64,000 nucleotides of DNA, from positions 109,982,935-110,046,934 of the forward strand of contig OZ010792.1 in the NCBI GenBank assembly GCA_963932465.1, in the 5' to 3' direction. Numbering within the stretch: the stretch's first letter is position 1; every line of letters begins with the position of its first letter. A program made the translations under genes and the position numbers. Below the pieces are notes generated by a model. It searched no databases. It was not told where the DNA came from and saw only the letters and a program-made list of their open reading frames with translations. Shown one piece after another: positions 32,810-42,898 of the stretch. Origin of the DNA: Maratus speciosus. Its lineage: Eukaryota > Arthropoda > Arachnida > Araneae > Salticidae.

Positions 32810-34880
32810 CACGCCCATCGAAATTATTAGTTTTTGTAGTGTTTCTGGTGGCAAAAAGTACCATACTTTCTGTATGGCCTCATTGAATTCTTCAAAAGAG
32901 TCATACTGTTTTCCATTACTGTAAACCTGACGGATTAAAATGCCATAGACATTCTCAATTGGCTTTATGCCAGGACATAAAGCTGGTGAGTCAAGAATTT
33001 TAAAACATAGAACTCAGAATGAGTTCAGAGTGGAATGACAAGTTCACCTTGCGTTAAAATAACTAAAATTAAAAACTGTTTACTAAAAAGGTGCATAAAA
33101 ATTTATTAAAATATTCCGTTACATAATGAACTGGTCTTTAAAAACTTAAAAACCATAGATGTTAAAAATCATATGATAACAGAAAAGATGTTTCCTGAGA
33201 TCTTTCGATCGCAAACGCGATCATTTTCAAAAGATACTTTCGCTGGAATGTCGCATTCACTGAGCTATTTATACACCAGTATGGGAAAAAGGATCAGTCT
33301 ATTATTTGCTGGGGGTGTGCCTGAAGTTGTTTCATTCTGATGCTGAAGTGTTAGATATTTTTAAAATATTAAACCAAATATGAGGTATGCCATAGGATAA
33401 AACATCGTTACATACACTATTTTCTTTACTTAAAATCTCCTGATTCCCTAATTCTCAAAGCATAATAATCTGATGTAGGTATAATAACTTTTGCGTTTTC
33501 AAAATCTATTTTTAAATTTTGACGTTGATTTAATCTGGAAAGTGCTGTAGATGGTCGGTTAAACTTGATATCTCTCATGTGCTCCCCCAATCTTTCTTTA
33601 AATTTTCGAGTGGTCATACCTAGCACATGAGAGATATCAAGTTTAACCGACCATCTACAGTACTTTCCAGATTAAATCAACGTCAAAATTTAAAAATAGA
33701 TTTCGAAAACGCAAAAGTTATTATACCTACATCAGATTATTATGCTTTGAGAATTAGGGAATCATTGAAGATTTTAAGTAAAGAAAATAGTGTATGTAAC
33801 GATGTTTTATCCTATGACATACCTCATATTTGGTTTAATATTTTAAAAATATCTAACACTTCAGCATCGGAATGAAACAACTTCAGGCACACCCCCAGCA
33901 AATAATAGACTGATCCTTTTTCCCATACTGGTGTATAAATAGCTCAGTGAATGTGACATTCCAGCGAAAGTATCCTCTGAAAATGATCGCGTTTGCGATC
34001 GAAAGATCTCAGGAAACATCTTTCTGGTTATCATATGATTTTTAACATCAATGGTTTTTAAGTTTTTAAAGACCAGTTCATTATGTAACGGAATATTTTA
34101 ATAAATTTTTATGCACCTTTTTAGTAAACAGTTTTTAATTTTAGAGTCAAGAATTTAAAAAATTTTCCGTGAAAGCCACGGTTATGTAGTATGGCTTATG
34201 TAGATTGAGGCATTACCTTGTTCAAAGATCCATTCAAGATTCCCCGCATCCCCACCCCAAAAAATGTCACCGAATGGAAGGAAATGTTGGTTCAGCATCT
34301 CTTGGTATTTTTGGAAATTTTGTCTTCCTGTTAGAAAATCCAGAGAGGTCAAACTGTTGAAGACGGAACCCCCCCCCCCCCTTTCCAAACCTTAACAGAC
34401 TTACCGCCTTGCTGCATGTTGAAAAAACTCCTTGGTTTCTTTCACAGATCATGTCAATACATGTCCCACCTATCAGGGCCATCTATTTTCCAATTTTTCT
34501 CCTCATTGAATAAAACAGTAAGCCACTTGTCGCCTGCAGGACATGTAGTTCATTCTTGCCTGTTAGTGGTGTAGTTTGAGACACGGCTTGCAAGCCATTT
34601 TCTTTAGTATGATGTAATCACATTCTTTAATAAGTCTATGTACAATATCTTTGAACACCTGCACCTTGAGATTATTTTTAATTTCCTGTATGGTCATATT
34701 TTATCTAAACACGAATCTACATATCCTTTGATCCATCTCAACAAACGTCATACGTGGTCGTCCACATCTTAGTTTCCTGTTGAAATTATCATTTCTAGAA
34801 AGTACTTGATACAGATACATCACTTTGATCAATTTAAAATTTTTTCAATTTGAGAAAGTTTTATTTTGTGATTTCAATTT
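32810..34880 (-). pseudogene. Tc1-like transposase, dead, interrupted
   Basis: Minus strand, right to left: NFNRKLRCGRPRMT at about 34790-34750 (the N-R-K-x-x-x-G-R-P-(R/K) linker between the DNA-binding and catalytic domains), then QHFLPFGDIF and WIFEQGNA at about 34300-34210 (the W-x-(F/Q)-Q-(D/Q)-(N/G)-A block, here Q-G-N-A in place of the catalytic aspartate motif Q-D-N-A). After the insertion at 33005-34143 it resumes with GIKPIENVYGIL at about 32975 (third catalytic position P-x-x-N-P-I-E-N-x-W), ending near 32810. Several stops and one poly-G expansion break the frame. Confidence 0.85.
33005..34143. mobile_element. Inverted pair of Penelope-like fragments (palindrome)
   Basis: Two arms, about 33065-33582 and 33623-34143, are inverted copies with few differences, around a 40-bp spacer. 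On the left (minus strand) the frame 33626-33426 reads GMTTRKFKERLGEHMRDIK, which looks like the GIY-YIG endonuclease end of a Penelope-like element; the right arm encodes the same peptide on the plus strand. Flanks AGTCAAGAATTTTAAAA and AGTCAAGAATTTAAAA form a ~13-bp target duplication inside the Tc1 transposase. Confidence 0.75.
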
Positions 34881-35253
34881 AAAAACTTTTAAAATCTTAC
34901 TTTTTGTCAACTTTTCACCCTTTGGCATTTTTAAAACGAGTGGAAATGATTTTTCCACTTTTATATTTTTATAAAATTGGAAAACAACGTCACACAACCT
35001 CATTACACCCATCCAATACCATGTTTCTTAAAAAAAAAAATGCATAAAGTGCTTAAACTTTTGAGACACCGTTTCTTCAAGAAGGAAAGTAAATTAAATA
35101 AAAATTATTGTAATTTTTATTTTAACCAACAAAACTGCTTATTTTATTTGATTTTGATTAAATTTCGAGTATTTATTGTAAATTGGCATCATATATTTTC
35201 TTCAATTACTTTTAACTCTATTTGAAGAATGCATAAATTTTTAAGACGGACTA

Positions 35254-35999
35254 CAGTTTGTTTACCTCAGAAACGTTACTTTATATCCATGATCTTTTCC
35301 CTCTCTACTTTTTCCCTAATAGTTCTCGTCATTGCTAAGAGATGGTGGCAGCGATTTGTTTTGGTTGTGATTTAAATACAAAATCTGACGTTCAAGGCTA
35401 CGTGACAGTATTCTGCCCTTAATGGAATAAAATGACTTGGAAGAAAACATTCTCAAAATTTATAATGACATTCAACAGTTTGCAATTCTGCCCTACAATC
35501 GGAATTTGCAACCAACGTTCAACTACTCCCTTTCGAAATTACCCAGTTTTGACCAATCATTTCCAAGGACACATGTGATTTGTTTACTTACCTGAGCTTT
35601 GAACAAGTGTGTTTGCGATTCATTAAAAAGAAACCCTTAATTGGCATCATTGATTAGATTCATATAAGGGAAAGATATAACATCTCTCTAAACAGTATAT
35701 AAAGTTTTAATAGGCTGTAAACATGGGTGCAAGTTTGAAATTTCGCCAAGACTGAAAATATTTTTACCCCCCCCCCCCCCCCCCCCACACACACACACTG
35801 AAAGAGCACAAATGCACGCACCGACGCTCCACTTAGACAAAACCCTAAGATGTTAAATATTATATGCAGTAACATTCAATTATGTTGAAACCGAATTAAA
35901 AAAATGCATATGCATGTAAAACAACCATATTCATGTAAACAGTATTTGAAAAGTTTAATTCATACTACAGTCCTATCCTATTCACATCCACGGTCCACT
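35254..35999. other. Non-repetitive stretch with poly-C/(AC)n tract
   Basis: A C20 run at 35767-35786 continues into a short AC repeat. A strong minus-strand donor (GCTCAG|GTAAGTAA) at about 35600 has no convincing coding exon upstream. No other feature recognised. Confidence 0.45.
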
Positions 36000-36578
36000 G
36001 ACGAAATTAGCGTTTTTTCCACAATCTGTAGCCGAAATTTCCGTTTCGAAAATTCGCGGATTTTCCACGATCTTTCAACAAAATTCGCGGATTTCCCACA
36101 ATCTTTCGACAAAATTCGCGTATTTTCCACGATCTTTCGACGAAGTGCGCGTATTTTTCACGATCTTTCGAGACGAAATTTCCGTATTTTCCACGATCTT
36201 TTGACGAAATTCGCATTTTTCCTGCCATCTTTTGACGAAATTCGCGTTTTTTCGTCATCTTTTGACAAAATTCGCGTTTTTTCCGTCATCTTTTGACGAA
36301 TTTCGCGTTTTTCTGCGATTCTTTGATGGAAATCGCATTTTATCCCACAATCTTTTTGCGGAAATCGCATCTTTTTTGCGATCCTTACACAATAATAGCA
36401 TTTTTTCCACGATCTTTTGACAGAAATTGTGTTTTTTCCACATCTGTATCAAAAATTGCTTTTTTCCACAATCCTTTGACGAAAATCGTGTTTATGTGCA
36501 ATCCTTTAACGAAAATCGTGTCCTTTTCACGAACCTTTGAGGGAAATCGCGTTTCTTCCATGATCCTTTGACGAAAAT
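36000..36578. repeat. Minisatellite array C, left part
   Basis: About 17 units of the ~33-bp minisatellite, quite uniform (CACGATCTTTCGACGAAATTCG variants). It is cut at 36578 by the hAT inserted at 36579 and resumes at 40543. Confidence 0.92.
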
Positions 36579-36814
36579 CAGGGGCGTAGCCACAGATATT
36601 CTTTCGGGGGGGGGGGGGGGAGAATCCGAAAATTTCCCAACTTGGAACAAATTGCTCCAATTTTCGACTAAAATGATCTGCACAACGTGTGTAATAATTA
36701 TAATGATACTTTACTTTTGCATAAAAAATTCCTTTCCAAAGAAAAATTCTGAAACTGAAAACATAAAAATTCTAATTATACGTTTGTTTACTAAAAAAAT
36801 AAATATGCTGTTTA

Positions 36815-37783
36815 CTTTCTTCTATCTTTACAAGAAGAAAGTATTGGATTCGTGAAAAAATTGGACGTCCGGTTTTAGACTGATTTATATGTTTTAGTAA
36901 GTCCTGAACACGATTCGACTGTTTTTAGAAAATATCTGTCTGTCTATATGTGATACAAATTTTGTGGGCGCTCTAACACAAGAACTAATGCACAAAATTT
37001 AATAAAACTTTAGAGATTCACTTATACAGTCGAACTTCATTAACGTGAACACTTAAGGGGAAACTTTTTTTGTTCGTATTAAAAGTAGTTCGTGTTATCG
37101 GAACTTAACTACATTACATACAACTGGACGAGGCAATCGGAAACAGCTTGTGTTAACAAGGTTTGACTGTACCTTGATAAAAATTGGTGCTGATTTGTTT
37201 TTGGTGTAAATCGTCCAACAGGTGGCACGGCTATGCGACATTTTTCACGATTTACATGATTTTAGCGGTAATTATATTTCAAAAACTATTGCACGGAATT
37301 TGATCAAAGGCCATATTCTGTTAAACCGTGCCATAATTTGATGCAGATTAGCTTTTTATGTATATCATATAGCAGGTGGCGCTGTTATGCAGCATTTTTC
37401 ACGATTTTGCGATAGCTGTATCTCAAAAACTAATGCACGGAATTTAGTCAAACTTCATATTCCACATAAGTAGCACTTCCACATAAATAGATCCTTATTA
37501 GGCTTGGGTCTATACTGTCCAAAGCTATCGTCTTTGTGCACTTTGAGTAAGGAATTTTGGTTGCAGACATCTAAGAGGCTGGGTGTCAAAATTGAATGAT
37601 TTGTTTGAAAAATGCTATGCTTATATATCCTTTTTAAATGCACTCAGTTCAACAAATCTATAACTTTAGAGTTTGTTATTATAGGCAAAGAATTGTCATT
37701 TAATTTTGGCACTGTGATTGCAAATTTTGAGGCATTAAGATGTATGGGGTAGAAGAAAATTTTGGGATTGGCGCATCCGACTA
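36815..37783. mobile_element. Uncharacterised repeat with hairpin end, possibly Helitron-like
   Basis: Begins with the hairpin TACTTTCTTCTATCTTTAC followed by AAGAAGAAAGTA and ends GGGATTGGCGCATCCGACTAG followed by T. An inverted relative with the same two ends lies at about 29690-30605. CTAG|T suggests Helitron, but no clear TC start or helicase is present. Confidence 0.45.
37027..37169. mobile_element. Tigger-type MITE, 143 bp
   Basis: TA duplicated at 37025-37026 and 37170-37171. Ends are CAGTCGAACTTCATTAACG and the reverse complement of GTTAACAAGGTTTGACTG. Confidence 0.85.
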
Positions 37784-39160
37784 GTTTTCAATTAATATTA
37801 ATTCTTGTGGTCTTCAAAGAAGTCCACCTGTTTATAACATCGCTTAGTTTAATAAAATTCCCTATTTCACTTTCATATTTTAAAAGCATTAGGCTGTCAT
37901 GTCTGTCATCCCTCACATTGTAGCTTGCAATATATATTTTTTAAATTTTTATTTGACTAAAGATTCTTTTATTAGATGCAACGCCATAAAGTGTGAATGT
38001 TAAGGTACGAGTAAATAGTTTGATGGTGTGGCCCAAATAGTCTTTGAATTTCATGGCATGAGTAAAAGGTATGTTAAGTTAGTTGGAATTTGGTTTATTT
38101 CTATTTGACTCTGCAAGTCATGTACAACCGGTTTCTCATATCCAGGTTGAAACATTATTAACTTTTCCCTTGCACAATTGTAATTTAAATATGGAATGCA
38201 TTGCTGCAATATTCTCTTGATATAGGGAACATTGTCATTTAAGCCGATTACTAAATTCCCGAAATTTTCTTGTATTTCTTATAATTCTTTACTGTAAAAC
38301 TTATGTGTATCAATGTCCATTGCTGTGCTATTATTTTTATCTATTGCCTTTGGTGAAACCGTTTTTCTACGGTGCTTTCGGAACTCAGCTTCTCCAGTCA
38401 CATCCTAATATTCATAATTGTTTGTGAGCTTGTCTGTAAGGAAATCTTTATTTCTTCAAAATTTTATTCAAGTGCAACGTGTCAGTAGTACAGTGCATGT
38501 ATATTTTTTCTTCAGTTGATGGACTGCTTTCATGGTCATATTTCTGTTCCAAATTAAAATCATCCATTTTTTACCTTTTTCATCCTCGAATGGATTTTTA
38601 GACGCTCCAAAATCTTGCACGAAAACTCTGTTCCTATTATGAAGGGTTTCTTCGTGCTGAGATTTATAGTAACTTTTTAGAACAGCTTTAAGCACAGAAC
38701 ACTGGACTTTTGGTTTAAAATTTTATAAACACATATGAATATAAACGAACAGGACTGATATATATTTCCGCACACAAATAAAAGTAAAATGTGACAAATT
38801 TATCTAAAGTAACGACTTCTTATATCCGCATTTGCTCATATAACGCTTTTTACTTGACAGCGAAGAGTTAACTAATTTTTGCGGCAAAAAAATCATGAGA
38901 ATGAGTAAAATATTGTCCAAAAATCGCAAAATTGGTCAAAAAAGTTGTGAAAACTCATCAAATCTTCTTGCCCATAGCTGTGTTTCAAGTAGGTTACTAC
39001 ATTCCTTTCTGTTGTGCTAAAAGTGATCTCCAATTTTCAAAAGAAGCTGCATTACCATTGGATTAAAATAGCTGAATTCTCTTTTGGGAGGAGAAGGGGA
39101 GGTAGGGTGAAATGTTTGAGAAAGGAACAAAGTTTTGGAGGAAATAAAGGAACTGGTTAG
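37784..39160. other. Interior of the 3.96-kb hAT, unidentified frames
   Basis: A 75-codon minus-strand frame at 38468-38695 continues in broken frames to about 38180 (GEAEFRKHRRKT and similar charged segments). I do not recognise it. It may be a leftover of a transposon protein; it is not a hAT catalytic segment I can name. Confidence 0.35.
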
Positions 39161-40225
39161 TAGAGATCTGCACGGGCCGGCCCGCGGGCCGGGCTCGGTC
39201 CTATTTTCATTCATGGCACTCGGGCCGGGCCTAGTCACTACTCTTTACGGGCCGGGCCGAACTTATTTTTTCTGCACACACCCGGGTACTGGTTTCATTT
39301 CTAATCTTCATGGCCCAAAATTTTCATTCCTAGTTTTCACCCACCCCATAAAAATCATTGTCTCGGAATGGCCTGGTCCATTCAAAGGTCAGTAAAATTA
39401 GGCTTGGGACAAATTTTTTGTCAAAAAATGCATACATTTTTAAATCGCCATTATTCTACAGTTAAACATTCAAATTCATTCTTTTTAAAGAGTAGTAGAT
39501 TTCTACACTTATTAAAATATAGTTTAATTAAAATACAGCAAAACGTGTGAAAAATAACCTGTCTATGACGGAATCTTGTTTTAAACTGAAAAACGTGTTG
39601 ATCCATGAAAAATTAATATACTACTTAATACTACATAAGAAAATTATAAAAATTAATAACAAACAAAATTAATATACTACGTAAGAAAATAATATATAAT
39701 ACATTTATTCTTGCTAAGAAGGGAACTTGTCTATAACGCATTTTTTTTTCCTTTCTATGCAATTCAGTCTTAGATTTTACTGTATAGCATTTTTCAGATA
39801 TTTAACACTTCAATACATGGAATATGGATTAACAATATTAATGATAACTGAAACATTTACATACAAGAAATAGAGATTCATTAAAAAAATAAATATCGCA
39901 CCCTGCGGCACTTCTATAAAAATGAAGATTATAAACATGAAAAGAAAAGTTAAGATAAATATTTTTGGCTTGATCTCCTCATACGAGAAAAACTTTTAAC
40001 CAAATCAACATAAAAATCAAATGTTTCGTAGAAATTCACTCGGGCGGGGCCAGGCTCGGGCCGAACTTTTAACTTTTTAATCGGGCCGAGCCAATAAATT
40101 TTTTTCTACGGGCCGGGCCGGGCTCGGGCCGAGCTTTCAACTTTTTTACCGGGCCGGGCCGAATTTTTCTTTCTCTGAGTCGGGCCGGGCCCGGGACTGG
40201 AAATGTCGGCCCGTGCAGACCTCTA
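39161..40225. mobile_element. Nested hAT MITE, 1065 bp, GC-rich ends
   Basis: Exact 8-bp duplication CTGGTTAG at 39153-39160 and 40226-40233. Termini TAGAGATCTGCACGGGCC and the reverse complement of GGCCCGTGCAGACCTCTA match at 17 of 18 positions. Both subterminal regions repeat CGGGCCGGGC-type motifs many times, in contrast to an AT-rich centre. No coding frame. Confidence 0.95.
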
Positions 40226-40542
40226 CTGGTTAGTCAGTTATTGATGGACAGGAGTAGAAAAATTTATGTCTGGTAGATGTACAATATTTTTGTAGAACTG
40301 AAAAATACAATGATAGATTGAGTGTGGCTGATTTCTTTTTGTATTTCTTTTGATAACTTAACTTGTTTACTGTTGCAGTACTCAAAATAATCACCAAAAC
40401 AATAAAAATTTCGTAATTTTTTTTATTATTAATTTTAAAAAAGAAAATGCCTCAAAAATCTAGAATTTCCCAACTCTAAGCTCTAATTTCCCAACTTCAC
40501 AGATATTGGGGGGGGGGGCTCCCCCCCATAGCGACGCCCCTG

Positions 40543-40770
40543 ACGAAAATCCGTTTTTTTTCCCGCAAACTTTTGGTGAAAATCGCGTCTTTTTCGCGAT
40601 CCTTTGACGAAAATCGCGTCTTTTTCGCGATCCTTTGACGGAAATTGCGTCTTTTTCGCAATCTTTTGGCGAAAATCGCATCTCTTTCGCGATCCTTAGA
40701 CAGAAATAGCGTTTTTACCGTGATCCTTTGACGAAATTTGCCTTTTCCCCGTGATTCTTTGAAGGAAGTG
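40543..40770. repeat. Minisatellite array C, right part
   Basis: Continuation of the array at 36000-36578 after the hAT. Starts with the duplicated ACGAAAAT and continues for about 7 units with TTTTTCGCGATCCTTTGACG. Confidence 0.9.
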
Positions 40771-40930
40771 GAGTTATTTTAAGCTCTTTGTTAAACATTT
40801 TGTGCAAATCATGTAAACCTAAAAACGATTTTTTTTCCCCCCCTCGGAGATTTTTCCGTCCTCAGGAATCTTCAAAAGACGGAATTCCGTCTATGGACGG
40901 AAAACTTAAATTATAAATAATTTAAGAAGG
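40771..40930. other. Short spacer with inverted motif
   Basis: Contains AAGACGGAATTCCGTCTATG, a small palindrome at about 40877. Nothing else. Confidence 0.4.
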
Positions 40931-41070
40931 TTTAGGCTAATGTCAGACGAACATCTATTTGCACGCTTTTTGTTTCAACACGAAAAAGAAACCCCTGTTA
41001 GCTAAGATGTTTCTTTTTCATGTTGAAGCAAAAAGTGTGCAAACAGATATTCGGCTGACATTAGCCTTAA
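40931..41070. repeat. Fold-back element, ~140 bp
   Basis: Arms of about 60 bp: TTAGGCTAATGTCAGACGAA and further CTATTTGCAC-GC on the left recur inverted as CGGCTGACATTAGCCTTAA on the right. Loop CCCCTGTTAGCTAAGATG. No clear target duplication, so likely a MITE remnant. Confidence 0.85.
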
Positions 41071-41409
41071 GATACAATTATATAATTTTTATTATTATTT
41101 AGAGTAAAATCAAGGGATTATTTAAACAAAAACTATTTGTAATTACACTTTTGGATTAGTACAATAAGTTTTAATCTTCTCAGAAATATATTTTAGCATG
41201 GAAGTTTTTTTTAATACGAGCTTTAAAATACAAGCTATATCAGTCAAATAATTGAAAAAATGTGCTTCACTCATAATTATTTATATTTACAATTACATAA
41301 TTTATATTATTATTTAGAGTAAAATCAAGGGATATTTTAAACAAAACTATTTTTAATTACACTTTTGAATTAGTACAATTTTCAAACTTCTTAAAAGTAT
41401 ATTTTAGCA

Positions 41410-41467
<58 letters not shown>

Positions 41468-42050
41468 AATACAAGCTTTAAAGTACAAGATATAACAGCC
41501 AATTAATTGAAAAACTATGCTTCACTCATAATTATTTTACATTTATACAATTTTTATTAGTATTTGTTGTAAAACCAAGAGATTATTAAAACAGAAACTA
41601 TTTGTAATTATTCTTTTGGATTACTACAATAAGCTTTAATCTTCTCAAAAATATATTTTAGCATGAAGGTTTTTTTTCTAACGTTAATATTAGCTCTTAT
41701 AATACGAGCTGTTTTTTTTTTTATGCAAGTTTTAAAATATGAGCTATATTAGCCAAATAATTGAAAAATTATGCTTCACTCATAATTATTTTACATTTAA
41801 AATTACATAATTTTTATTATTATTTAGAGAAAATTAAGGGATTTTTTAAACAAAAACTATTTGTAATTACACTTTCGGATTAGTACGATAAGTTTTAATC
41901 TTCTCAAAAATTCACTTTAGGATTATTATTATTATTATATTATTTTAATATCAGATTTAAAATACAAGCTATATCAGCCAAATAATTGAAAAACTATGCT
42001 TTACTTAAATTATTTGGCATTAAAGTTTAGGCAAAACTATTTCTAGTAAT
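41071..42050. repeat. Tandem array of ~217-265 bp units (about four)
   Basis: Units start at about 41074, 41291, 41534 and 41800. Each contains ATTATTATTTAGAG-like sequence, AACTATTTGTAATTACACTT, AATCTTCTCA and a CTATGCTTCACTCATAATTA-type block. An (AT)n expansion at 41413-41452 interrupts the second unit. Confidence 0.9.
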
Positions 42051-42263
42051 GGACATAAAAAAATAGAAGACAAAAAATTACTAATAATACAATGCAAGTA
42101 CACAATTCACAAAAAATAGATCTCTCTGTCCTCATATACAAGAGCTGTATATATAAGTGACATCTTAAACCAACAGAATGAAGGCTTTCTGGTTGCCTAT
42201 AGTAGTCAGATGAATTACAGCAAAAATAACCCCGAACTATCAGAACAAATTCCGAGATGATAG
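42051..42263. other. Spacer, nothing recognised
   Basis: AT-rich sequence up to the next hAT target duplication. Confidence 0.4.
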
Positions 42264-42271
42264 GGACAGAA

Positions 42272-42392
42272 CAGGGGCCTAGCTACAAAAATTTTTTCGA
42301 GGGGGGGGGGGGGGTCAAAATTTTATCAACTTGTAATTCAAAAATTTCCCAATGTGAAACAAATTGCTCTATTTTCCAACTAAAATGATATG

Positions 42393-42424
<32 letters not shown>

Positions 42425-42890
42425 TTCAAAGAAAATGTTGAAACTAAAGACATAAAAATTATAATGATTGGTTCATTTAATGAAAGTTTTTGTCTTCAAT
42501 TGTGTACGAGTCTTAATCGTACTTCATATGAAAATAGCCTCATATTTTTAGATTTTTGAGAAAGGAACAAAGTTTTGGAGGAAAAATATTAGAGACACTG
42601 TTGATAGACAACAGTAGAGAAATTCAGGTCTGGAGAGAGAGAAACATTAAATGAGTCTGGCTGCTTTTTGTATTTCTTTTGAAAGTTTAACTATTTTACT
42701 ATTACAGAACTCAGAAAGGTAGTCTGCAAAACAATAAAAAATCCTTTTTTTTAGTTTTTATTTAAAAAAAAAGAAAAAGTGTTTCAAAAATCTATAATTT
42801 CCCAACTCTAAGCTCAAATTTTCCAAGTTAACATATATTTGGGAGGAGGCTCCCCCCCCCCCCTCATAACCCCCCATCTCGATGCCTCTG
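42272..42890. mobile_element. Short hAT of the same family as 36579-40542, 619 bp
   Basis: Termini CAGGGGCCTAGC and the reverse complement of GATGCCTCTG, with duplications GGACAGAA (42264-42271) and GGGCAGAA (42891-42898). The left and right subterminal parts, including poly-G just inside the left end and poly-C inside the right, and GAGAAAGGAACAAAGTTTTG, match the 3.96-kb copy. The middle of the long copy is missing, and a poly-A run (42385-42420) is present. Confidence 0.92.
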
Positions 42891-42898
42891 GGGCAGAA

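Larger units (their letters stand above)
32508..35253 (-). mobile_element. Tc1-like element with IR/DR-type ends
   Basis: The outer ends contain CTCAAAAGTTTAAGC (32516) and, inverted, GCATAAATTTTTAAGAC (35231). Inner copies of the same motif lie about 170 bp inside each end (32690 and 35060). Two direct repeats within each inverted repeat is the IR/DR layout of some Tc1 elements. A broken Tc1-type transposase runs on the minus strand between them, and a Penelope-like palindrome is inserted at 33005-34143. Confidence 0.8.
36579..40542. mobile_element. hAT element, 3964 bp, inserted in array C
   Basis: Exact 8-bp duplication ACGAAAAT at 36571-36578 and 40543-40550. Termini are CAGGGGCGTAGC and the reverse complement of GCGACGCCCCTG. 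Homopolymer G/C runs lie just inside both ends (36607-36620; 40508-40518 and 40521-40527). CCGAAAATTTCCCAACTT near the left end and ATTTCCCAACT near the right are inverted relatives. The interior holds a Tigger-type MITE, a second hAT and a segment shared with 29.6-30.6 kb. No hAT transposase is visible. Confidence 0.95.

Noticed and set aside
35590..35660. Possible upstream TIPRL exon ending GCTCAG|GTAAGTAA
   Set aside because: The phase could fit, but the peptide (MNRKHTCSKLR) does not resemble TIP41, an in-frame stop lies just upstream and no acceptor is seen.
39017..39395. GP-rich ORFs (RTEPGPRAGP-like) near 39.2 kb
   Set aside because: They translate the CGGGCC subterminal repeats of a hAT MITE.
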